DNA of 57,299 nt from CAYONQ01 sp964405375 (GTDB lineage: Bacteria > Planctomycetota > Phycisphaerae > Sedimentisphaerales > Anaerobacaceae), in assembly GCA_964405375.1 (NCBI GenBank), contig CAYONQ010000002.1, positions 1 to 57,299 on the forward strand. Reading direction: 5' to 3'. Below the pieces are notes generated by a model. It did not search any database and was not told where the DNA came from. It worked only from the letters and a program-made list of their open reading frames with translations. Below, one piece after another: positions 17,430 through 26,495 of this stretch; position 1 is the stretch's first letter; every line of letters begins with the position of its first letter. A program made the position numbers and the translations under genes.

Positions 17430-18209
17430 ATGGAACTGATTGACACACATTGTCACCTGACCTTTGGCGAATTGGCCGGCGATGTTGACGCCGTTATTGC
17501 TCGCAGTAAGGCCGCCGGTGTTACCGGCTGGATAACCGTAGGCACCGACGCACAACAGAATCGCAAGGTAATCGAACTTGCTGACAGATTCGAAAATATG
17601 TACGCCTCTGTCGGAATCCACCCGCACGATGCCAAAGACGTAACCGCCGAGACGATAACGGAGCTAAAAAAGCTCGCACAGGACCGGAAGGTCGTAGCGA
17701 TTGGCGAAACAGGCCTGGATTTCCATTACAATCTTTCAAAGCAGACCGACCAGGAAAGGGTTTTCGCCGCCCAGTTGAAAATCGCCGCCGAGATGAACCT
17801 GCCGATGATTGTGCATTGCAGAGAGGCCTTCGATGAGACAATGGAGATTTTAGAGCAGTTCGGCTCAGGCGTTGAAAAAGTGGTTTTTCACTGTTTCAGC
17901 GGCTCGGTGCGGCAGGCAAAAATCGTCCTCGATAGAGGTTTCTATATATCGTTTACCGGCGTAGTTACCTTCAAGAATGCCGACAAGACCCGCCAGGCCG
18001 TTGCAATCGTACCGCTCGACAGGTTGATGCTGGAGACCGACTGTCCCTATATGTCGCCTGAGCCGATGCGCAAGCAGAAGATAAATGAGCCGGCCCTTCT
18101 AATTCACACCGCCGGATACTTAGCCCAGTTAAAGCAGATGGACTTGACCGATTTCGCACAAGCCGTAACCGCCACCACCAGGACCTTTTTCACCCTGCCG
18201 GGGAAATAG
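17430..18209 (+). CDS. tatD: TatD-family metal-dependent hydrolase/DNase
   Basis: 259 residues with the complete TatD metal site: IDTHCHL (H7, H9), IGETGLDFHY, MIVHCREAFDET, VVFHCFSG and LETDCPYMSP. TatD enzymes are TIM-barrel hydrolases with Mg-dependent 3'-5' exonuclease activity on single-stranded nucleic acids and have been linked to DNA quality control. Length is normal. Its first 50 bases are duplicated, with drift, at 15274-15324. Confidence 0.93.
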   Translation: MELIDTHCHLTFGELAGDVDAVIARSKAAGVTGWITVGTDAQQNRKVIELADRFENMYASVGIHPHDAKDVTAETITELKKLAQDRKVVAIGETGLDFHYNLSKQTDQERVFAAQLKIAAEMNLPMIVHCREAFDETMEILEQFGSGVEKVVFHCFSGSVRQAKIVLDRGFYISFTGVVTFKNADKTRQAVAIVPLDRLMLETDCPYMSPEPMRKQKINEPALLIHTAGYLAQLKQMDLTDFAQAVTATTRTFFTLPGK

Positions 18210-18276
18210 CTCAAAGGTCATCTTGAGATCCTGCGTCAGGCCTTTAGTCCTATTTCGCCAAGTGTCCAAAGCGCCT

Positions 18277-18310
18277 AAAATGGCCTTTAACAGTATTAAA
18301 AGGCCATTTT
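18277..18310 (+). terminator. Hairpin after tatD, possible terminator
   Basis: AAAATGGCCTTT (18277-18288) pairs with AAAAGGCCATTTT (18298-18310) around a 9-base loop. The arm ends in four T residues and no longer T-run follows, so termination activity is uncertain. Confidence 0.45.
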
Positions 18311-18321
18311 GGCTATATGAC

Positions 18322-18349
18322 TTGACTTTTTGCCAAATCGGGCTATATT
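18322..18349 (+). promoter_or_regulatory. Sigma-70 promoter of dnaG-rpoD
   Basis: TTGACT (18322-18327), a 16-base spacer and TATATT (18344-18349), about 95 bases upstream of the dnaG GTG start. Confidence 0.65.
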
Positions 18350-18444
18350 TAAGTGGCCAAATCAATTAATTATCGGTTATTGATATTGACGGTTCGATAG
18401 GCAGCAGCCGTTCATCAATAATCACTTCTTCCGAAGGATTTGCG

Positions 18445-20274
18445 GTGGTGGGTGTGCCAGGGACGTTTGATAATAGTATCGTTAATCGGGTTCAGCAGGC
18501 CAACGACCTCGTTGACGTGATAGGTGAGCATGTTGGGCTGAAGCGAAAAGGCCGGGAGATGGTCGGGCTGTGCCCCTTTCACGACGACCATCGCCCGAGC
18601 TTATATGTCAACAGCACCAAGCAGATATTCAAATGTTTTGCCTGCGGTGCCGGCGGCGATGTGTTTAAGTTTGTTCAGATGCGTGAAAATCTGACCTTTC
18701 CGCAGGCCTTAGAGAGATTAGCCGAACGAGCGGGCATAAAATTAAAGCCCCCCAAACGCCCAAGAGACAAATCCACAGACCCGTCAGAAGACATTGACCC
18801 GAACGAGTTGGCAAAGGTAAATGCCTGGGCGGCCAAATACTTCCAGCAGAATCTCTATAACGAACAGAAGGGCAAAAACGTCCGTAACTACATTGCCGAA
18901 AGACAAATAACACCGCAATCCGCAAAAAAATGGCAGCTTGGGCTGGCTATCAACGCACAGGACGACTTGATTAAAGCAGCGAAGGCCAGAGGCATTCCGA
19001 TAAAGACGCTGGCTGATGCGGGGCTGGTGGTAGGCCGGGGGGCCGGTGCTGGCCTTTTTGATAAGTTTGTAAATCGTCTGATGTTTCCTATCACCGATGT
19101 AACCGGCAGGGCAATCGGATTCGGCGGACGGACGCTGGGCACAAATGGTGATAAGTACATAAATTCGCCGACAACACCTCTGTTTGACAAAAGCAACTCG
19201 CTGTATGGCCTTCAGCACGCCCGCCACAAAATCGTCTCGAGCGGCACAGCGGTTGTTGTTGAGGGATATACCGATTGCATAATGGCACACCAGCTTGGTT
19301 GTGCCAACGTCGTTGCAACGTTGGGTACCAGTTTTACCACCGGCCACGGACGCATCTTACGCCGGTATGCAAAAAAGGTGGTTTTAATCTTCGACAGCGA
19401 TACCGCAGGCATCGAGGCGGCCAACAGGGCGCTGGAGGTTGCTCTATCGCAGCGTATAGATATAGAGCTCGCCTCGGTGCCGCAGCGTAAAGACCCCTGC
19501 GATTTTCTGCTGGCCGAGGGCAAGGAACGGTTTGAAGAATTGGTTAATGATGCTGTCGATGTCTTTACGTTCAAGTGGAACAGGTTGATAGAGAATTTCG
19601 GCAGCGACCAGACGCTCATCGGCAGAAAGACAGCCATTGAAGAGTTCTTACAGACGATAGCCACCGGCTTATGGGCGGGGCGTCTGCCGGCTATTGACAG
19701 AGGGTTGATAGTCAATCGGCTTTCGAGGATTATCGGTCTTGAGCCAAGGGAGATAAATGCCGAATTAGCCAGAAAAATCAGAACAGCGGCAAGAACCGCC
19801 GGCTACCAAGATGCAATCGGCACCGAAAACCAAAAAATCCGAAGTGCCGATTTAGGACGGGGTCTGGCCGCCGCAGCCCAGCGGGAGATTTTGGAAGTGC
19901 TGTTGAACAAACCAAAGCTGTTTGAGCTCGTAAAACAAAAAATTACAGCCAAAATCTTTGATGTACCGATATTGAGCCAAATAGCAGCTATACTCTTTGA
20001 AATTTTGAATACCGAGACAGATGTTTCACTGACGGCGGTTCTGGCCAGAGCCGAGTCGGTAGAGCTTGGAGGCGCTATCGTCGAACTGGCAGAAAGCGGG
20101 GCAGAAAAAGGAAACTTTCAATCCCGCTTAACAGGGGCGCTGGACGCAATTCAGCGGTGCCAGGCACGGACAAAGAAGAGCGAAATCAAAGCAATACAGG
20201 ACCAAACGCAATTTCTACGAGACATCACTGAAAGTACGGAAAAAGAAAATCCCCATAACGTGGGAATGGTATAA
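18445..20274 (+). CDS. dnaG: DNA primase DnaG
   Basis: 609 residues with a GTG start preceded by GAAGGA. The CHC2 zinc finger has C43, H46, C64 and C67 (LCPFHDDHRPS, FKCFACGAGG). The RNA-polymerase domain and TOPRIM fold follow, with VVVEGYTDC near residue 270 and LIFDSDTAGIEAA. The C-terminal helicase-binding region is divergent. It synthesises RNA primers for DNA replication with DnaB. It is followed 62 bases later by rpoD, the widespread dnaG-rpoD macromolecular-synthesis pairing, and has its own promoter. Confidence 0.97.
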   Translation: MVGVPGTFDNSIVNRVQQANDLVDVIGEHVGLKRKGREMVGLCPFHDDHRPSLYVNSTKQIFKCFACGAGGDVFKFVQMRENLTFPQALERLAERAGIKLKPPKRPRDKSTDPSEDIDPNELAKVNAWAAKYFQQNLYNEQKGKNVRNYIAERQITPQSAKKWQLGLAINAQDDLIKAAKARGIPIKTLADAGLVVGRGAGAGLFDKFVNRLMFPITDVTGRAIGFGGRTLGTNGDKYINSPTTPLFDKSNSLYGLQHARHKIVSSGTAVVVEGYTDCIMAHQLGCANVVATLGTSFTTGHGRILRRYAKKVVLIFDSDTAGIEAANRALEVALSQRIDIELASVPQRKDPCDFLLAEGKERFEELVNDAVDVFTFKWNRLIENFGSDQTLIGRKTAIEEFLQTIATGLWAGRLPAIDRGLIVNRLSRIIGLEPREINAELARKIRTAARTAGYQDAIGTENQKIRSADLGRGLAAAAQREILEVLLNKPKLFELVKQKITAKIFDVPILSQIAAILFEILNTETDVSLTAVLARAESVELGGAIVELAESGAEKGNFQSRLTGALDAIQRCQARTKKSEIKAIQDQTQFLRDITESTEKENPHNVGMV

Positions 20275-20336
20275 CCGTTAATGATTGAAAGTTCGATAAA
20301 AAATAATCAGTCATCAATTACACGAAGGTGCTCATT

Positions 20337-22115
20337 GTGGCTAAGAAAAGGATAAAAGCAACTAAACCAGACCAACAAGGCCTCCAGCGTGGCACTGACG
20401 CCAAGTCCACAACCAGCGACAAAGTTGAATACGCTGAGCAGCGAATACAGGCGCTTATTGAAAAGGGCAGAAAGAAGGGGTATCTGACTTACAAGGAAAC
20501 CAGCGAAGAACTGCCCGATGAGGGTGTCAGTCCCGCCCGGCTGGACAGTCTGTTGGCAACCCTGGATGAAATGGGAATCAGTCTGCTTGACGAAGCTGAT
20601 GTGAAAAAGCAGCAGGAAGAAGAGGAATTTGAGGATGTACCCAAAGAGGGATTAGGCGATGAAGAAGCCGTTGCCGAAAAGCAGCTCAAAGAAGATGAAA
20701 TCCTCGAGAAACGCCTCGAAGGGGAGGTGAGCGCTCACAGGATTGACGACCCTATCCGGATGTATCTGACACAGATGGGGGAAATTCCACTGCTGAAAAG
20801 AAGTGAGGAGATTGCTCTGGCACGCAAGATTGAGTTGGCGAGAATCGCTTTTAGAAGAAGAATGCTCGAATGCGATTATTGCGCCAGAAATGCCGTCGAT
20901 ATCCTGCAGCAGGTGCACGATGGCACGCTTTCGTTTGACAGGACTATGAGGATTTCCACTGCCGAAAACCTTGTAAGAGCCGTAATAAAGAAACGCCTGC
21001 CGCAGAACCTTCAAACGGTAAATAAACTGCTGAAGACCACCCAGGCCTTGTTTAAAAAATTTTTACAGGCCGAACCGGGCAACGGCGCCAGGGACACATT
21101 GAAACGGATGCACAGAAACAAGAGAAAAATTGCAACATTGCTCGAGGAGCTTAGTCTGCGAACCAGCAGGATTCAGCCGATGAAGAACAAGCTACACGCT
21201 ATCGGCAGCAAAATGCACCAGTTAGAGCAGATTATTGCTGCCGGCCCAGACCAGAATTATACCGCTGAGGATGTTGAAGATATAAAACAGGAATTAGGGG
21301 GGCTGCAGGAGCTGACGATGGATACCCCCAAACTGCTTGACAAAAAACTGCGAGCCATCGACGGAGTCTTTGCTCAATACGAGGAGACAAAGCGAACTCT
21401 CTCCAGTGCCAACCTTAGATTGGTGGTCTCGATTGCTAAGAAGTATCGCAACAGGGGCCTAAGCTTCTTGGACATAATTCAGGAAGGCAATACCGGCCTG
21501 ATGCGGGCAGTCGATAAATATGAGTACCGCAGGGGCTATAAATTCAGCACCTACGCCACGTGGTGGATTCGCCAGGCGATTACCCGGGCGATTGCCGACC
21601 ACGCACGAACGATTCGAATTCCGGTCCATATGATAGAGACGATGAGCCGGCTGCGGACAGCCGGCAAAACCCTGCTGCAGAAACTCGGTCGTGAGCCCAT
21701 CGTTGAGGAGATTGCAGAGCAGGCGGAGATGAGCGTGGAAGAGACCCGCAGGGTTCTGAAGATTTCCAAGCATCCCATCAGTCTCGACAGGCCCATCGGT
21801 GAAAGCGAGGACAGCTACTTCGGCGATTTTATAGAAGATGACGATGTCGATTCGCCCGTGGCCTCCGCCGCTCAGGAGATGCTGAAGGAAAGAATCGACG
21901 TGGTCTTAAAAACCCTTTCATATCGAGAACGTGAGATTATCAAGCTGCGATATGGAATCGGCGACGGATACACCTATACGCTGGAGGAGGTGGGCAGAAT
22001 CTTCAAGGTAACCCGCGAACGCGTCAGGCAGGTCGAGGCAAAGGCCATAAGGAAAATGCAGCACCCCGTGCGCGCAAGAAAACTCGAGGGATTCCTCGAC
22101 CACAAAACAGGATAA
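20337..22115 (+). CDS. rpoD: Primary RNA polymerase sigma-70 factor RpoD
   Basis: 592 residues from the GTG at 20337 (MAKKRIKATK), chosen for its spacing from AAGG; a GTG nine bases upstream is also possible. Region 1.1 is present (IQALIEKGRKKGYLTYKE). Region 1.2 reads DDPIRMYLTQMGEIPLL. A non-conserved insert of about 200 residues follows. Region 2 has LRLVVSIAKKYRNRGLSFLD and YKFSTYATWWIRQAITRA. Region 3 has IPVHMIETM, and region 4 ends in VTRERVRQVEAKAIRKM. It directs RNA polymerase to housekeeping promoters such as those noted in this window. It is co-transcribed with dnaG. Confidence 0.97.
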   Translation: MAKKRIKATKPDQQGLQRGTDAKSTTSDKVEYAEQRIQALIEKGRKKGYLTYKETSEELPDEGVSPARLDSLLATLDEMGISLLDEADVKKQQEEEEFEDVPKEGLGDEEAVAEKQLKEDEILEKRLEGEVSAHRIDDPIRMYLTQMGEIPLLKRSEEIALARKIELARIAFRRRMLECDYCARNAVDILQQVHDGTLSFDRTMRISTAENLVRAVIKKRLPQNLQTVNKLLKTTQALFKKFLQAEPGNGARDTLKRMHRNKRKIATLLEELSLRTSRIQPMKNKLHAIGSKMHQLEQIIAAGPDQNYTAEDVEDIKQELGGLQELTMDTPKLLDKKLRAIDGVFAQYEETKRTLSSANLRLVVSIAKKYRNRGLSFLDIIQEGNTGLMRAVDKYEYRRGYKFSTYATWWIRQAITRAIADHARTIRIPVHMIETMSRLRTAGKTLLQKLGREPIVEEIAEQAEMSVEETRRVLKISKHPISLDRPIGESEDSYFGDFIEDDDVDSPVASAAQEMLKERIDVVLKTLSYREREIIKLRYGIGDGYTYTLEEVGRIFKVTRERVRQVEAKAIRKMQHPVRARKLEGFLDHKTG

Positions 22116-22310
22116 CAAGTGCAAGGGCATATCGGACATTTCAATTGATTATTTCTCTGCGGTTACTTTTCTTCTGCTTTGAGACTCAGCACTGCAAATT
22201 TACTGCGATACCTTTCCGCCTTACCAACAGTATTGAGACGGCACAAATCGGCAGGTAAATACCAACTAACCTTTGACTTAGTTTAACGCTTCTGTTAAAT
22301 TTCGACGGCT

Positions 22311-23675
22311 ATGAGAAGATTAGCCGCATCCTGCTTTGGTCTTGGCTGGCTGCCTGTCGCCCCGGGGACGTGGGGGTCGCTGCCGCCGACGATTGTCTTT
22401 GCGCTGATGTGCCACTTTGGCGCATCGGCAGGACTAATATCAATCGTGATGGCGGCTCTGGCAGCGGCCGGCTGTGTTGTTTGTGTAAAATTTGCCCCCG
22501 CTGCGATAGCGGCAACCGGAAAAACCGACCCTCGCGAGGTTGTTGCCGATGAATTTGCGGGCCAGGCAATCACATTTTTACTGCTTACAGCCATAGCAGC
22601 TACCGGTAAAATCTGGAGGTTCCCATTGGCCACTGCAGTAGCGGGCTTTCTGCTGTTTAGATTTTTTGACATTGTTAAGCCCTGGCCGGCACGCAGGTCT
22701 GAAAAGCTGCCCGCCGGCTGGGGTGTCCTCACCGATGACTTATGGGCGGGTGTCTATGCCGGCATCGCATTGGTATTTTGTTTACGAATCGGGCTGGTTG
22801 AATACATCAGCGGGCTGGTGCGTTTTGACGTCTCATCACTGAATATCTTCTCATCAGCCGTTCTCGGTGCCGTTCAGGGGCTGACAGAATTTCTGCCGGT
22901 ATCATCGAGCGGTCATCTGGTCCTGTTTGAGACCTTCTTTGGCTTTGAGCCGGAAAGGCCGGAGATGCTGCTGTTTGACCTGGCCGTTCACGTCGGGACC
23001 GTCGCTGCCATTTTTATCGTATTTCGCAAATCCATCGCCGCTTTTTTAAGGAACCTGCTGGTATCCGGTAAATATGGGACTACCGCTTTTGAGATTTACA
23101 AAAAAAGCCCAAGTGTCCACATCTTGGCGCTGGCGATTCTTGCCACCGTTGTAACAGCCGTGCTGGGGCTGTTATTCAAGGGATATTTCGCCTCTGCCCG
23201 CGGCAATCTGGTGGTGGTGGCTTTGATGTGGATTGTTACCGGGACGTTGCTGCTGGTTACCGATTGGCGAAAGGGGACCCGGCTGGGTCTGCGACAGTTC
23301 GGCGTCTGGCAGGCGGTGATAGTCGGGCTGGCTCAAACCGCTGCTATTACGCCCGGCATATCACGCAGCGGTGCAACCATCTGTGTCGCCATTCTCATCG
23401 GGCTGCACCGCCGATGGGCGGTGGAATTCAGCTTCTTGCTTGCAATACCGGCTATTCTGGGGGCGGCGGCGATACAACTGGCTGGCGACTTCGGGAAGCT
23501 CGGCTCATCATCCCTGCCGATTAGCTGCGTTTTAACCGGCTCAATTGTGGCTGCTGTTGTGGGCGTACTGGCGCTGAAGGTGCTAATCATGGCCTCCAGG
23601 ACCGCAAAGCTGAAATTTTTTGCCTTTTATTGTTACGTTTTGAGTTTTTTTCTGCTGGTTTACCTCTTGAGATAA
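22311..23675 (+). CDS. PgpA-UppP fusion: phosphatidylglycerophosphatase A plus undecaprenyl-diphosphatase
   Basis: 454 residues combining two enzymes. Residues about 1-165 are PgpA: LGWLPVAPGTWGSLPP, DPREVVADEFAGQ, FRFFDIVKPWPAR and GWGVLTDDLWAG. Residues about 175-454 are UppP/BacA: GAVQGLTEFLPVSSSGHLVL and ITPGISRSGATICVAIL, with the usual membrane helices. The frame is open throughout with no internal stop, so this looks like a true fusion. PgpA makes phosphatidylglycerol from its phosphate. UppP recycles the lipid carrier of cell-wall synthesis. Both act on lipid phosphates in the membrane. uppS and cdsA of the same pathways lie 3-5 kb downstream. Confidence 0.9.
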   Translation: MRRLAASCFGLGWLPVAPGTWGSLPPTIVFALMCHFGASAGLISIVMAALAAAGCVVCVKFAPAAIAATGKTDPREVVADEFAGQAITFLLLTAIAATGKIWRFPLATAVAGFLLFRFFDIVKPWPARRSEKLPAGWGVLTDDLWAGVYAGIALVFCLRIGLVEYISGLVRFDVSSLNIFSSAVLGAVQGLTEFLPVSSSGHLVLFETFFGFEPERPEMLLFDLAVHVGTVAAIFIVFRKSIAAFLRNLLVSGKYGTTAFEIYKKSPSVHILALAILATVVTAVLGLLFKGYFASARGNLVVVALMWIVTGTLLLVTDWRKGTRLGLRQFGVWQAVIVGLAQTAAITPGISRSGATICVAILIGLHRRWAVEFSFLLAIPAILGAAAIQLAGDFGKLGSSSLPISCVLTGSIVAAVVGVLALKVLIMASRTAKLKFFAFYCYVLSFFLLVYLLR

Positions 23676-23870
23676 ACCGGAGTTTGTGCGACAATTACCG
23701 CCGGCAGTGTTCGGCTAAAGCGTTTCTGGCCGAATCGTCTTGCTAATGGCCTTGATATAGAAAGAGAATGAAAAATCGGAGCAGACTTTTAACGTAGGAA
23801 GAGACTTAAATGTTTTTGTGAGGTCCCGGGGAGTTATCTGCCCGGAGCTTGTTTTGGAGGGTTTTCACCG

Positions 23871-24632
23871 ATGAGGTCGGATAATTACAATTTGCTTTGT
23901 GACGCCTTTTATCTCGATATGTACGTTAATACCGAGATGAATCTGCCGAGACAGCGAGATACCATTTTGGGCTTTTTCGAGCGGCTACAGAAGCAGTTTC
24001 CTTCTATGGGTTGTTTCTACCAGCGCGAAAGTAACGAGTACTGTCTGGAGGAGGACCGCAACGCAGACCGATATCGCTGGGTTTGTCTCGAAACATACCG
24101 AATCGGCTCCGGGATAGTCAATCCCCCGAGCATCGAAGATGCCTACGGTCAGGATAGATTAGTGCTTGAGTTAATTCCCTATATGCTCAGTGTAAGTCAT
24201 CTTGACATCAGCTCGCTGGATGTTACTTTCGCTATGGACTTTGATTGTGCAGGCAGCCACGATGAGATTATTGCCGAGGTGCTGTTGGCACAGAGTGCCT
24301 TTGGTTGCCTTTTGGAATCGCCCTCGGCCAGAGCTGTTAGCTTTTCTCCTACCATAGTGGTGGCGTTATCCGACGATTACTGCACACAGGGGCGAATAGG
24401 TATAGAGTCAAAAACAGGCCTCTACGAACCGAGGAGAAAGGAACAAACTGCGGATGAGGCGATAAGCTTGTCCTTTACAATTCGCCAGTATCCGCGAAGC
24501 GGCGAAAAATTTGACGCACTAAAATCCTTTGAAAATCAATGTCAATTGATTGAAAAATTAATGGCTGAAAGAATAATCCCCGACCTTGTCCAGCCGTTGA
24601 CCGAGACAATCGCCCAGAAACGATTAATGTAG
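23871..24632 (+). CDS. Conserved-looking protein of unknown function
   Basis: 253 residues starting at ATG after TTTTGGAGGG. It appears soluble and slightly acidic, with alternating strands and helices, and no signal peptide or membrane segment. No family is recognised. It is followed 19 bases later by a small membrane protein, so the two may form one unit with purA downstream. It could be a planctomycete-specific protein. No function is proposed. Confidence 0.6.
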   Translation: MRSDNYNLLCDAFYLDMYVNTEMNLPRQRDTILGFFERLQKQFPSMGCFYQRESNEYCLEEDRNADRYRWVCLETYRIGSGIVNPPSIEDAYGQDRLVLELIPYMLSVSHLDISSLDVTFAMDFDCAGSHDEIIAEVLLAQSAFGCLLESPSARAVSFSPTIVVALSDDYCTQGRIGIESKTGLYEPRRKEQTADEAISLSFTIRQYPRSGEKFDALKSFENQCQLIEKLMAERIIPDLVQPLTETIAQKRLM

Positions 24633-24651
24633 ATTTCGGGAAGGATATCAA

Positions 24652-25116
24652 ATGACTATTGAGGCACCGATAAGCAAATTCAAAAAGAATAATCTGAAGA
24701 TTTATATCGTCGTTTTGGTCGCTTTTGCAAGCTGGTGTGTATACGACGGCTATTTTAACGAGGAGTGGATAAAAAAATACACCGATGCAGACGGCAATCC
24801 GAAAAGCTATCTGGTTTTTAATAGAAAGGCACCACAATTTCTTATTGGAGCCGCAGTGCTGTTAGGTGCGTATCTGTTTGCAATCAAAAACAAGAAAATT
24901 GTTGCCGACGAAGGCGAACTTATTATCAGTGATAAGAAAAGAATCTCTTACGATTCCATACAAAAAATAGATAAAACTCACTTTGAGTCGAAGGGCTTTT
25001 TTTCAATCACATATTATAAAGATAAAAACGGCAAAGAAGCCAGCCAAAAACTAAATGATAGAACATACGACAATTTAGCAGCCATTCTGGACCGGCTGGT
25101 GGAAAAAATCAGTTGA
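24652..25116 (+). CDS. Small membrane-anchored protein with PH-like region
   Basis: 154 residues. Two transmembrane segments (about residues 17-34, IYIVVLVAFASWCVYDGYF, and 61-80, FLIGAAVLLGAYLFAI) are separated by a loop. The C-terminal 70 residues are beta-rich (ELIISDKKRISYDSIQKIDK), resembling the bacterial PH-like membrane-protein layout. No specific family is claimed. An AAGGATAT sequence precedes the ATG. It lies between the unknown gene upstream and purA. Confidence 0.5.
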   Translation: MTIEAPISKFKKNNLKIYIVVLVAFASWCVYDGYFNEEWIKKYTDADGNPKSYLVFNRKAPQFLIGAAVLLGAYLFAIKNKKIVADEGELIISDKKRISYDSIQKIDKTHFESKGFFSITYYKDKNGKEASQKLNDRTYDNLAAILDRLVEKIS

Positions 25117-25203
25117 GATTTACCGTGGATGAGTGGATGGGCGTTTGTACGCATAGATGAATTTACGACCCCGCACATTTGCCAGTTTGGGAAACGGACA
25201 TAA

Positions 25204-26478
25204 ATGAACTATTGTGTTGTCGGATTGCAGTGGGGCGACGAAGGCAAAGGCAAGGTTGTCGATATCCTCGCCGAGCACAGCGATATTGTTGTCAGGTATA
25301 ATGGCGGTGCCAATGCCGGCCATACTGTTGTCGTCGGAGATAACACCTTCGCACTGCACCTATTGCCCAGCGGTGTAGTTCGGCCGGATACCACCTGTGT
25401 AATCACGAATGCCGTAGTAGTGGATCCGGATACCCTCATAAAAGAGATTGAGACGCTGGCCCGGAAAAATATCACGCTAACGGACCGGCTCTTCATCAGT
25501 GAAAATGCGCACGTAGTTCTGGACTATCACAAAAAAGAGGACCAATTGCGAGAGGAATCGCTGGGCAAAAACAAAATCGGCACCACCATTCGGGGCATCG
25601 GCCCCTGTTGTGCGGACAAGGTCGGCAGAAGCTACGCCGTCCGTATGGCCGATTTAGCAGACCTCGAAAAGCTTAAAGCCAAGCTGCAAACTATCGCCGA
25701 ATACAAGAACAAGATTTTTGCAGCCCTTTATAATGCCGAGCCGATAAGTGCTGGCGACGTTTTTGAGAAATGTAAAATTTATGCCGATAAGCTCCTGCCG
25801 TTTATAACTGATACTACTGAGTTCCTCCACAAATCAATCACTGCTGGGAAGTCCATTCTTTTTGAGGGCGCACAAGGAACATTATTGGACATAGACCACG
25901 GGACATTCCCTTATGTAACCAGCTCGAACGCAAGCTCGCTCGGTATGCCGGCAGGGGCAGGCGTGCCGGCCAAAATGGTCGATAAATTTTTAGGAGTGGT
26001 CAAGGCCTACGCAACAAGGGTTGGTGCAGGCCCTTTCCCTACCGAGCAGGATAACGAAATCGGCCGATATATCCGTGACAAAGGAAACGAATATGGCACG
26101 ACGACGGGCAGGCCCCGCCGATGTGGCTGGTTCGACGCTGTGGCCGTGTCCTATGCCGCAACCATTGGTGCAATCGATTCAATGGCATTGATGCACCTCG
26201 ACACGCTCACGGGGCTGAAAGAAATAAAGCTCTGCAGGGCATACGAAATCAATGGCAGACAAACTTCCTTCTTTCCCGCAAACGCCTATAAACTCTCACA
26301 GGTCAGTACCCTTTACGAAACCGTGCCCGGCTGGGAAGAGGACATAACCGAAGTAAACGATTTTCACGACCTGCCGCTGAATGCACAGCACTATATTATG
26401 CTTCTCGAAGAGCAGACGGGCAGGCCGATTACAATCATCGGCGTCGGGCCAAAACGAAATCAGACCATATTTAGATGA
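25204..26478 (+). CDS. purA: Adenylosuccinate synthetase
   Basis: 424 residues, a typical PurA length. The N-terminal GTP-binding motif is GLQWGDEGKGKVVD, followed by NGGANAGHTVV. Further signatures include GTTIRGIGPC, FEGAQGTLLDIDHGTFPYVT and VGAGPFPTE. It catalyses IMP + Asp + GTP to adenylosuccinate, the first committed step from IMP to AMP. The ATG follows ACGGACATAA without a strong ribosome-binding site. Confidence 0.97.
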   Translation: MNYCVVGLQWGDEGKGKVVDILAEHSDIVVRYNGGANAGHTVVVGDNTFALHLLPSGVVRPDTTCVITNAVVVDPDTLIKEIETLARKNITLTDRLFISENAHVVLDYHKKEDQLREESLGKNKIGTTIRGIGPCCADKVGRSYAVRMADLADLEKLKAKLQTIAEYKNKIFAALYNAEPISAGDVFEKCKIYADKLLPFITDTTEFLHKSITAGKSILFEGAQGTLLDIDHGTFPYVTSSNASSLGMPAGAGVPAKMVDKFLGVVKAYATRVGAGPFPTEQDNEIGRYIRDKGNEYGTTTGRPRRCGWFDAVAVSYAATIGAIDSMALMHLDTLTGLKEIKLCRAYEINGRQTSFFPANAYKLSQVSTLYETVPGWEEDITEVNDFHDLPLNAQHYIMLLEEQTGRPITIIGVGPKRNQTIFR

Positions 26479-26495
26479 TTTGCGGTCTGTAGAAA

